DNA from: Deltaproteobacteria bacterium UBA5205
GTDB taxonomy: Bacteria > Desulfobacterota > Syntrophorhabdia > Syntrophorhabdales > Syntrophorhabdaceae
Length of the DNA stretch: 64,000 nucleotides
Direction: 5' to 3'
Assembly: GCA_002412715.1 (NCBI GenBank)
Contig: DHVP01000041.1
Span: forward strand, 22,177 to 86,176
Shown: positions 1-7,184 of the stretch, piece by piece
How the letters are laid out: each line of letters opens with the position of its first letter
Position numbering within the stretch: position 1 is the stretch's first letter
Notes under the pieces: model-generated
The model's database searches: none
Told to the model about the DNA's origin: nothing
Seen by the model: only the letters and a program-made list of their open reading frames with translations
Position numbers and translations under genes: made by a program

Positions 1-641
1 CCATAGGAATCGCCGAGCATTTTGAGGATATACTGCTTGACTGGTTCCTTGTCCACCCCGGCAAGGGGCAGTGACCCGAAAAGAACAACGAGCTTCTCGC
101 CGTCGATCGCATCACCCAGTTTCTTTTCATCCTGCGTCTTCCTGGACAGGTGAGGAAGGAGGTCGTCGATAAGGAAAACGGGGTCGTCCTCTTCTTCACC
201 TATCGACACGTCAACGGATTCGCCGTTGGCCTTCACGACAATACCATGTAAGGCAAGCGGAGCGGCAACCCACTGGTACTTCTTGATACCCCCGTAATAG
301 TGGGTTCTCAGGAGTGCCAGGTCGACGTCCTCATAGAGGGGGTTCTGTTTGAGATCGAGCCGTGGCGCATCGATGTGGGCCACAACGATATTGAGGCCCT
401 CCGCGATATCGCCGCTTCCCCGGACGAAGGCCATCACTTCTTTTCCCCGGTTGACGGCGAAGACTCTATCCGCCGACGGATCCGTGCTGAAACCCTCCGC
501 ACCCAAGGTCCGGGTGATACATCTTACGGCCTCGCGTTCGGTCTTTGCCTCGTCGAGGAACGTTTTGTACCCTTCCGCGAAGGCGTATATCTCTTTAATA
601 TCGTCTAGTGACTTTAATTTCCAGCCGGATTGTCTCTGCAT
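1..641 (-). CDS. M18 family aminopeptidase (N-terminal part, runs off window)
   Basis: Read on the minus strand, an open frame starts at 639-641 with ATG (Met-Gln-Arg-Gln-Ser-Gly-Trp) and stays open to the window edge, about 213 residues. An AGGA element lies just upstream. The protein contains the segment VVAHIDAPRLDLKQNPLYED, typical of M18 (aspartyl-aminopeptidase-like) di-zinc metallopeptidases, where the His and Asp of HIDAPRLD are metal ligands. The following region fits the start of the inserted dimerisation domain. Cytoplasmic peptide trimming is the family role. The C-terminal catalytic half is outside the window, so the exact subfamily is open. Confidence 0.8.
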   Translation of the reverse strand, partial: MQRQSGWKLKSLDDIKEIYAFAEGYKTFLDEAKTEREAVRCITRTLGAEGFSTDPSADRVFAVNRGKEVMAFVRGSGDIAEGLNIVVAHIDAPRLDLKQNPLYEDVDLALLRTHYYGGIKKYQWVAAPLALHGIVVKANGESVDVSIGEEEDDPVFLIDDLLPHLSRKTQDEKKLGDAIDGEKLVVLFGSLPLAGVDKEPVKQYILKMLGDSY

Positions 642-707
642 AGGTCCTTTCAGGGTATCAGAATGGCACGGGGGAGTCAACGTGAGGTCGAGGAACGGGA
701 ACGTATA

Positions 708-1061
708 TGGTGGAGGCGGTGGGAATCGAACCCACGTCCAGAAAAGAAGGCTTCAGACAGCCTACATGCTTAGTCAGCGTATTTGGTCTCGAACGGTAAA
801 ACACCCGCTGACAGGTTCTTTACCGCCCCAGCCTATAAGGCTTCGCCCGGCGCTATAGGCGTTGCGCCGGACTATCCTGCTAAGATGACACCATACACGG
901 ACCTAGAAGCAGGAAGAAGATCCGGATGATGTAGCTGCTCTAGGCAGCTAGTGCGTACTCGTGTGAGTTTGCAGTTGTGTTTAGTTCCGCTTGGGTACGG
1001 GTAAGCAGTAACCCGGCATGCCTCTCTGACCCTCGCTTCCCTGTCGAAGCCAGTCGCCCCC
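708..1061 (-). ncRNA. ssrA: transfer-messenger RNA (tmRNA, ssrA)
   Basis: The minus strand carries a one-piece tmRNA of 354 nt. Its 5' end GGGGGCG pairs with CGCCTCC next to the 3' A-CCA (encoded, 708-710), and a T-arm with GGTTCGATTCC precedes it. The tag frame is at 940-972: GCA resume codon then codons for ANSHEYALAA and a TAG stop, ending in the usual ALAA protease signal. tmRNA rescues stalled ribosomes together with SmpB, whose gene is immediately upstream. The 5' end is one base after the smpB stop codon, so the mature end must come from processing of a common transcript or from a promoter inside smpB. Confidence 0.96.
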
Positions 1062-1062
1062 G

Positions 1063-1509
1063 TCATCGTATTTTTTCCTCACGTTCCATTAGACGTCTCT
1101 CGTCCTTGCGCCTGATTCCCTCCCTCTTGTCATAAAGTGTCTTTCCCTTCGCCAGAGCCAGCTCCAACTTGGCCCTGTTTCGATTATCGAAGTAAAGGGA
1201 AAGGGGGATCAGCGTATATCCCCTCTCTTTGATCTTGCCTACGAGCTTCATGATTTCCCGTTTATGCATGAGAAGCTTTCGCGTCCTCTTCGGCTCGTGG
1301 TTGTATATGTTGCCGCAGGAATACGGGCTTATGTGGGCGTTCATCACGAATACCTCGCCATCCTTTAACTTGGCGTAGCTTTCCTTCAGGTTCGCCCTGC
1401 CTTCCCGTAACGACTTAACCTCCGTACCCGTGAGGACGATGCCCGTCTCGAACTTCTCCTCGATGTGGTACTCGTGATATGCCTTCCTGTTCGTACACAC
1501 AACCTTCAT
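1063..1509 (-). CDS. smpB: SsrA-binding protein SmpB
   Basis: A 148-residue protein matching SmpB along its whole length, with the family segments TGIVLTGTEVKSLREGRANL and a basic C-terminal tail rich in Lys, Arg and Glu. SmpB binds the tRNA-like part of tmRNA and places it in the ribosomal A site; the tail occupies the empty mRNA channel. The tmRNA gene follows after a single base, an exceptionally tight arrangement. The ATG at 1507-1509 has no Shine-Dalgarno sequence; a TATATT-like hexamer lies 7 nt upstream, suggesting a leaderless or nearly leaderless message. Confidence 0.96.
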   Translation of the reverse strand: MKVVCTNRKAYHEYHIEEKFETGIVLTGTEVKSLREGRANLKESYAKLKDGEVFVMNAHISPYSCGNIYNHEPKRTRKLLMHKREIMKLVGKIKERGYTLIPLSLYFDNRNRAKLELALAKGKTLYDKREGIRRKDERRLMEREEKIR

Positions 1510-1682
1510 AGGCTATAATATAACACAGATGAGGGGGAAAAGACAGGTCTGCCGGGGTGGGGCCCGGAGGGCCGTTTGAACGGTCTGAACCGCCGACAAG
1601 TCAAGAGATGGGAACCTCGAAGGGTATGCGCCCTCAGAGCTGTGACCGGCCCGTGCTTCCGGCTTTTTTCCGTCCCAACGGG

Positions 1683-3812
1683 TCAAACGGCTTCTATGAC
1701 CGGTATCTCGATGACGAACCGCGCGCCATTCGGCACGTTGTCCTCCACTCTGATCCTGCCGTGGTGCTCCAGGATGATGGAGTGGACGATGGCGAGTCCC
1801 AGCCCGGTGCCGTCTTTGTCCTTGGTAAAGTAAGGATCGAAGACCTTTTCCTTGTCCTCGTCGGGAACGCCTTTGCCGCTGTCCGCGAATTCTACGATCC
1901 CCACACGCTTCGATCTGTCATATCTCGTACGAACCGTGATCGTTCCCGATTCACCGTCAATCGCCTTCAGGGCATTGGTGATGAGGTTGATGAAGGCCCT
2001 CTTGAGCCCGTCACGATCCACGCGGACAAGAGGGATATCCTCGGGTTCAAAACCTATAGTGATGTTGGGGTAGAGATTGCGGTAGAGTTCGAGGGTCTCA
2101 TCGACAACGGCATTAATATCTTCAAGGGTCCTGACCTGCGATGTATGGGTCAGCTTGGTGAGTTCGTTGACCAGGTCTTTTATGTCATCCACAGACCGTA
2201 TGATCACCGAAGTAGTATCATCGAGGACATCCCTGTCGGAGCCCGTAAAACGCGGTATGATCTTCCTGCGGATCCGCTCGGCGGACAGCACGATGGGCGT
2301 CAGGGGGTTCTTGATCTCGTGCGTCAGCTTGCGGGCAACTTCCTGCCATGTAGCAAGCTTCTCGGCACGCACGACATGGGTAATGTCGTCAAAGGCTATG
2401 ATGAATCCCGCCACCCGGTTGCTTTCGTCCTTGAGAGCGGTCAAAGACGCCCTGAGATAGGTGATGTCTTTCTTCAAACTGAGCCTTAAGTCCTTCGTAA
2501 TGCTCCCGCCCCCGGAGGCCCGAACCTCTCTCAGGAAGGACTTGGTGAGGACTTTGAAGTCGTTTCCGAACACCTCTTTGAGGGTCATGCCCTCAAGGCT
2601 CCTGTCGACGCCCAGTATGTGGCGGGCCGCACTGTTCGCAAGAATGACGGTGCCTCTCTTATCCGTCGATATGATGCCTGCAGCCACATTATTGAGGACA
2701 AACTCCAGGGAGCGGCTCTTCTTCTCTATCTCGTCCTTGGCTATCTGAAGTTCTTTCGCCATGCTGTTGAAAGCTTTCACCAGCGTGCCGATCTCGTCCT
2801 TTCCCCGTTCTTCCAGGTTGATGTCGAACTTTCCCTTCGCGATAATGGCCGCGCCTTCCTTCATCCTTTCTATGGGAACCGTGATTTCCGTGGCCATCTT
2901 GATGCCCACCCAGAGCGAAACGAAGATCGTAAGGATGGTGATGAGGAAGAGAGGAATGATAAAGCTGTACTTCAGCACCTTCTTGAAGACGCGTGATTCC
3001 TTGAACTCCTTGCTCGTGACAGCAATCTGTCGTATACGCTCTTCGCCCTTTACTTTTATCATATCTCCGAGAAAGAGTATCGGCGCATTGGGGCCCTCCG
3101 CATCGCTCCTGATACGCATGCCCACTACGAGCATCTCCCCTTCGTCGGCGGGGATGATCTCCTGTGATATCTTATTGCGCGTGAATAACTTGAGCCGGGA
3201 AAGGATCATCTTATCGGATTTTTCAGATCCCCCGGCCCTGATCATCACCCCCGATAAAGGATTGTAAACACCAAGGTATCCGACAATATGGCTGGTCTCG
3301 TACCTCTCCAGGAAGCTCTTGAGTTCCTTGTCGTCTCCCACCAGGTTCTTCTTCTCTATCTGCTCCACCACCCGTGCGCCGATCTTCTCGTGGCGCTGGA
3401 ACACTTCCTCGTAGTGAAGCCGGGAAAGCTCAAGGGCGGACTCCAGGGTGTCCTCAACCTGCTGGCTGAACCACCGGTCCATGCTTACGTAAAAAAAACC
3501 CGTCGCGAGGATGAAGAGCGTAAAGGACGGCACGATGGAGATGAAAAGAAGCGTTGACGTTAGTCTCTTTTTGAGTCCTGAACCCCAGATGCCCCGTTTT
3601 TTCTCAATATACGCCTTGAGGATGATGCGGGTAATGAGAAAGATGAGGAGCAGGATCAGCAGAAGGTTGATATTGAGAACGACAACGAGGAGCTTATTCT
3701 CCCATACAGGGAAAAACCGGGCAAAGTTGGGCAGCTTCGTCTCGATAAGGACCAGCGCCCCGAAAGCGAAGAGAATACCGATGATGAAGGAGATCTCTTT
3801 CTTGAGTTTCAT
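1683..3812 (-). CDS. NtrY-like membrane sensor histidine kinase
   Basis: A 709-residue kinase. Membrane segments are visible at about 7-25, 41-64, 86-110 and 283-305, with an extracytoplasmic sensor region between the last two. Then follow HAMP (about 308-360), a PAS domain (about 370-480), an H-box with the phospho-acceptor His498 in LTHEIKNPLTP, and a HATPase domain with N-box Asn613, G1 DSGKGVP and G2 GTGLGLA. This order is that of NtrY kinases, which respond to nitrogen or redox state through an NtrX-type regulator. No response regulator gene is next to it, which is unusual for this family. The upstream gap holds the inverted repeat at 3834-3938. Confidence 0.88.
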   Translation of the reverse strand: MKLKKEISFIIGILFAFGALVLIETKLPNFARFFPVWENKLLVVVLNINLLLILLLIFLITRIILKAYIEKKRGIWGSGLKKRLTSTLLFISIVPSFTLFILATGFFYVSMDRWFSQQVEDTLESALELSRLHYEEVFQRHEKIGARVVEQIEKKNLVGDDKELKSFLERYETSHIVGYLGVYNPLSGVMIRAGGSEKSDKMILSRLKLFTRNKISQEIIPADEGEMLVVGMRIRSDAEGPNAPILFLGDMIKVKGEERIRQIAVTSKEFKESRVFKKVLKYSFIIPLFLITILTIFVSLWVGIKMATEITVPIERMKEGAAIIAKGKFDINLEERGKDEIGTLVKAFNSMAKELQIAKDEIEKKSRSLEFVLNNVAAGIISTDKRGTVILANSAARHILGVDRSLEGMTLKEVFGNDFKVLTKSFLREVRASGGGSITKDLRLSLKKDITYLRASLTALKDESNRVAGFIIAFDDITHVVRAEKLATWQEVARKLTHEIKNPLTPIVLSAERIRRKIIPRFTGSDRDVLDDTTSVIIRSVDDIKDLVNELTKLTHTSQVRTLEDINAVVDETLELYRNLYPNITIGFEPEDIPLVRVDRDGLKRAFINLITNALKAIDGESGTITVRTRYDRSKRVGIVEFADSGKGVPDEDKEKVFDPYFTKDKDGTGLGLAIVHSIILEHHGRIRVEDNVPNGARFVIEIPVIEAV

Positions 3813-3833
3813 AAAAGCGGGTAATGGGTAATG

Positions 3834-3938
3834 GGTGATAGGTAATAGGTAAACATTCTTATCTTCTTCCCACGGCCTGTCACCAATTACCTTTCCTTTT
3901 TATCTTTTCCCATAACCCATAGCCTATTACCTATCACC
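3834..3938. repeat. 16-bp inverted repeat pair of a dispersed element
   Basis: GGTGATAGGTAATAGG at 3834-3849 recurs exactly in inverse orientation at 3923-3938, separated by 73 bases. The left arm is preceded by two tandem GGGTAAT units (3819-3832). The right arm overlaps the TGA stop of pgeF (3934-3936). A third copy with one mismatch over 17 bases is at 54428-54444, again overlapping a stop codon. The pair could form a hairpin between pgeF and the kinase gene; there is no T run, so it is not a classic terminator. Confidence 0.7.
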
Positions 3939-4713
3939 TGCCTCTAATTGCTACAAAATTCACCTGCCGGGCGTTGCGGGCACCTTTTCGATAGGACGCG
4001 AAATCATCGCCGGTGCAGCAGGTACACAGCCCGGTATCGTGGATTGTTTCAATGCCTTCATCGGTAAGAAGCAAGGCATTCGCCTTGCCGAGATCGAGAT
4101 ACAGCGAACCATCTCTTTCGCTAAAGATGGATTCCGGAAAACCCTCGCTGAGATAAGCCTCCCTAACCTCCCCGCCCACCACGTAACAGCAACTGCGGAT
4201 CGAAGGCCCCATCAGGGCAATCATGCGCTGTTTCGCCGCACCCCGCTCCGTCATCATGTCAACCGCCCTGGACGTTATCCGTTGAAGCGTACCCCGCCAC
4301 CCGGCATGAACGATCGCAGCCATGGGAAAGCGGGGGTCGACAAGGATCACACAGAGACAGTCGGCCGTTTTGATCACCCCGGCGATGCCGCGTTTATAGA
4401 GAAGGATCCCGTCGCCGCACGCCGGCCTGTCACCGTTGCCGATAACCTGTATCTCATGCCCGTGTTCCTGGTGCATTACGACGACTTCATTGAGGGAAAA
4501 AGCGTCCAGAAAGGCCTCGCCTTCCCTGCCGATAAGGGTTGATGAGGGAGATTTCCGGGTGAAAAACCCATGGATGATGCCCCCGGCAGTCAATTCGGGG
4601 AGATGGTAATACTCCCAGTCGCCCTTCTTTTCACGAACAAATCCTGTCACCGCAGGTGCGCCGTGTCGATCGGTCATGCTGTAGTTTACGGGTTTTCTAG
4701 CGTATTTGTCCAC
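3934..4713 (-). CDS. pgeF: PgeF/YfiH family protein (laccase-domain, peptidoglycan editing)
   Basis: A 259-residue protein of the DUF152/laccase-domain family, known as polyphenol oxidase or, in E. coli, as the peptidoglycan editing factor, and with purine nucleoside phosphorylase activity in some members. Visible signatures are VMHQEHGHEI, KTADCLCVIL and VHAGWRGT, which supply the His-Cys-His metal site. The frame opens with GTG at 4711-4713, overlapping the end of rluD by 17 bases; an ATG at about 4675-4677 (Met-Thr-Asp-Arg-His) is an alternative start and neither has a clear Shine-Dalgarno sequence. It is the last gene of the overlapping selA-rluD-pgeF set. Confidence 0.85.
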   Translation of the reverse strand: MDKYARKPVNYSMTDRHGAPAVTGFVREKKGDWEYYHLPELTAGGIIHGFFTRKSPSSTLIGREGEAFLDAFSLNEVVVMHQEHGHEIQVIGNGDRPACGDGILLYKRGIAGVIKTADCLCVILVDPRFPMAAIVHAGWRGTLQRITSRAVDMMTERGAAKQRMIALMGPSIRSCCYVVGGEVREAYLSEGFPESIFSERDGSLYLDLGKANALLLTDEGIETIHDTGLCTCCTGDDFASYRKGARNARQVNFVAIRGR

Positions 4714-5662
4714 GATGTTTTTCGATGAAATCCTTCATGTCGCCGGGAACAGGTGCCTCGATAATCACGGTGGTCGCCGTCGCCGGATGAACGAATTCTA
4801 TCCGGTACGCATGGAGAAGAGGCCTGCCGGCGGACCTTTTTGCCTTCCTTCCATATATCTCGTCGCCGACGATGGGATACCCGGCATGATTCAGATGGAC
4901 CCGTATCTGGTGGGTCCTTCCTGTTGCGGGATATGCCTCGACATAAGAGAAGCCATCCATCCGTTCAAGGACCTTGAACCCCGTTCGGGCCTGCCGGCCA
5001 CCCGAACGCAGCACGGCCATCTTTTTTCGTTCCACCGGGTGCCGGCCGATATTGCCTTCCACAGTCCAGGAGTCCGATTCGGGCTTCCCTTCCACGACAG
5101 CGCGATACGTCTTGCGAACTTTTCTATCCTTGAACAGATCCGAAAGCCTCTCCTGGGTCCTCAGATCTCTGGCAACCAGAATAACCCCTGTTGTCCCCTT
5201 ATCCAACCGATGTACGATCCCCGGTCTCACCCCCCCCATGAACGCCTCTTTCTCGTCCTTTCGATTCTCCTCAACATATTTTCCTGCAGTCTCCGGCCCC
5301 CGCGTTCCGCCCAGATACCCCAGCACCGCGTTCACCAGTGTTCCCGAGCTATGGCCGAAGGAGGGGTGGACCACCATGTCGGCCGGCTTGTTGATAGCAA
5401 GAAAATATTCGTCTTCATAGAGAATATCGAGGGGTATCTCCTCGGGAGCGAGGTCAAGGGGCGCCTCTTCGGGGACTTCTCCGGCGATCTTCATACCCGT
5501 TTTCAGGCGCATGGCTGGTTTGGGGGTCTTGCCGTCCACCCGGACGTTACCGCCGTCGATCATCTCTTTCACTTTTGTCCTGGTCAGGGAAAGCTTTTCG
5601 GAAAGGAAAACATCAAGCCGGGCACCGCTGCGGTCACAGGTGATCGTGAAGCTATCGGGCAT
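4697..5662 (-). CDS. rluD: RluD-family ribosomal RNA pseudouridine synthase
   Basis: A protein of about 321 residues with an N-terminal S4 domain (SGARLDVFLSEKL...KVKEMIDGGNVRVDG) and the RluA/RluD catalytic domain. Motif II reads VHRLDKGTTGVILVARD, containing the catalytic Asp. Members convert uridines of 23S rRNA to pseudouridine. The frame is open further upstream (to 5713), but Met-Pro-Asp-Ser at 5660-5662 fits the family start. It overlaps the end of selA by 11 bases and the start of pgeF by up to 17, so translation is probably coupled. RluD versus another RluA-family member cannot be settled from motifs alone. Confidence 0.85.
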   Translation of the reverse strand: MPDSFTITCDRSGARLDVFLSEKLSLTRTKVKEMIDGGNVRVDGKTPKPAMRLKTGMKIAGEVPEEAPLDLAPEEIPLDILYEDEYFLAINKPADMVVHPSFGHSSGTLVNAVLGYLGGTRGPETAGKYVEENRKDEKEAFMGGVRPGIVHRLDKGTTGVILVARDLRTQERLSDLFKDRKVRKTYRAVVEGKPESDSWTVEGNIGRHPVERKKMAVLRSGGRQARTGFKVLERMDGFSYVEAYPATGRTHQIRVHLNHAGYPIVGDEIYGRKAKRSAGRPLLHAYRIEFVHPATATTVIIEAPVPGDMKDFIEKHRGQIR

Positions 5663-7049
5663 TATCGAGAACCGAAGAGACTGCCGCAACAAGGTCCCTT
5701 TCATCCTGTGCAAGGACCGTCCTCATGTCGAGGATCACCGTGTCTTTTTCAATCCTGGCGATGACGGGAACAGGAAGGCCCCTTAACCCTTTTTCCAGGG
5801 CATCGATAGTCATTGTCTCCGGCTGAAGGGCAACGCCGACAGAGGGAATCACCATGTCGGGAAAACTCCCCCCGCCCACCTCGGAATAGACGTCGACAAC
5901 GGACGGGCGTGCTCCGGGGCACCGTTTCCTCACCTGTGAAGCCACCCGCCTCGCCCTCTTTGCCAGTGTGTCTTTTTTCTCGAGGATCATCCTGATCGTG
6001 GGTATATTGGCGGCGGCAGACGCTGCATCAAGGCAAAGGAGCAGTGTCGCCTCAAGGCCCGCAAGGGTAAATTTGTCGGGACGCAGGGCGCGGGTCATGG
6101 GGTTTTCTTTCATGGCCTCAAGACAGCCTTTTTCGCCGATGACTATCCCGGCCTGAGGTGCCCCCAGGAGTTTGTCTCCGCTGAAAGAGACAACATCGAA
6201 ACCTTTTTTCACTTCATCGGGGAGCAGCGGTTCATCTCTATGACCCAAGGCTTCAAAGTTGTAGAAAAGCCCGCTCCCCGTGTCGAAATAGGTGGGGATA
6301 TTGTACCGCTTGCCCAGCTGGACCAGTTCCTCCGATGAAGCCTCGTGGGTGAAACCACGGATGCGGTAGTTGCTCGTGTGGGCCTTCATGATGAGGCCCG
6401 TGTTGTCTCCGATCGCCCGCTCGTAGTCTTCGATGTAAGTCCTGTTCGTTGTCCCCACTTCCCTGAGGACGGAGCCGCTCTTTTTCATCACGTCGGGTAT
6501 CCTGAAAGAGCCGCCTATCTCGATGAGCTCACCCCGTGCGATGATCACCTCTTTCCCTTCGGCAAGGGTGTTAAGGATGAGGAAAACGGCCCCGGCGTTG
6601 TTATTGACGACGAGCGCATCTTCCGCTCCGGTGAGCCTCGTGAGGATCGATCTGCAATGGACATAGCGGCTGCCGCGCGCACCCTTCCCAATATCATACT
6701 CGAGGTTGGAGTAGCCCGTCGCGACCTTCAGTATGGCATCGATAGCGGGCCCGGCAAGGAGCGATCTGCCCAGGTTCGTGTGGATGATGACACCTGTCGC
6801 ATTTATCACCCTCTTAAGCCCCGGCTGTGTAAGGGCGGCCGCCCTCATACTCACATCGCCCGCGATCTTTTCGGCGGATGGAACCGATGTGACGCGCTCT
6901 TCTTTAATGGCAAGGCGCAGTGCATCGAGATACTCGTGGAGGACGTCCTTCGCGAGCGCTTCGGGACAGGCCGAAACAAGCATCTTCCAGCCGGCTGTTT
7001 CCAGTATTGCATCCACTTTGGGTATCTGTCGCAACAGGTTATTTGGCAT
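5652..7049 (-). CDS. selA: L-seryl-tRNA(Sec) selenium transferase SelA
   Basis: At 465 residues it matches the length of bacterial SelA. The PLP-binding lysine is Lys293 in the segment SFSGDKLLGAPQAG, and the regions TGVIIHTNLGRS and GARGSRY are typical of the family. SelA converts seryl-tRNA(Sec) to selenocysteyl-tRNA(Sec) with selenophosphate, so the organism very likely makes selenoproteins. selB, selD and tRNA-Sec are not in this window, and I saw no gene here interrupted by an in-frame TGA. It is the first of three overlapping genes (selA-rluD-pgeF). Confidence 0.93.
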   Translation of the reverse strand: MPNNLLRQIPKVDAILETAGWKMLVSACPEALAKDVLHEYLDALRLAIKEERVTSVPSAEKIAGDVSMRAAALTQPGLKRVINATGVIIHTNLGRSLLAGPAIDAILKVATGYSNLEYDIGKGARGSRYVHCRSILTRLTGAEDALVVNNNAGAVFLILNTLAEGKEVIIARGELIEIGGSFRIPDVMKKSGSVLREVGTTNRTYIEDYERAIGDNTGLIMKAHTSNYRIRGFTHEASSEELVQLGKRYNIPTYFDTGSGLFYNFEALGHRDEPLLPDEVKKGFDVVSFSGDKLLGAPQAGIVIGEKGCLEAMKENPMTRALRPDKFTLAGLEATLLLCLDAASAAANIPTIRMILEKKDTLAKRARRVASQVRKRCPGARPSVVDVYSEVGGGSFPDMVIPSVGVALQPETMTIDALEKGLRGLPVPVIARIEKDTVILDMRTVLAQDERDLVAAVSSVLDNAR

Positions 7050-7184
7050 GTTTTGGCAACCCCACAGCTACTTTTTAACACAGAGGTTAATGATTTGGCA
7101 ATAAAAGAGAGCGAACTGTATTCCTTAATAAGTCCAACAGGTCATAGGGGTCTTACTGGACCTGGCAGAACCACCGGGGTGTTT

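Noticed and set aside
708..760. tmRNA 3' end as a possible attachment site of an integrated element
   Set aside because: The aminopeptidase gene follows directly; no integrase and no repeated 3' end were seen.
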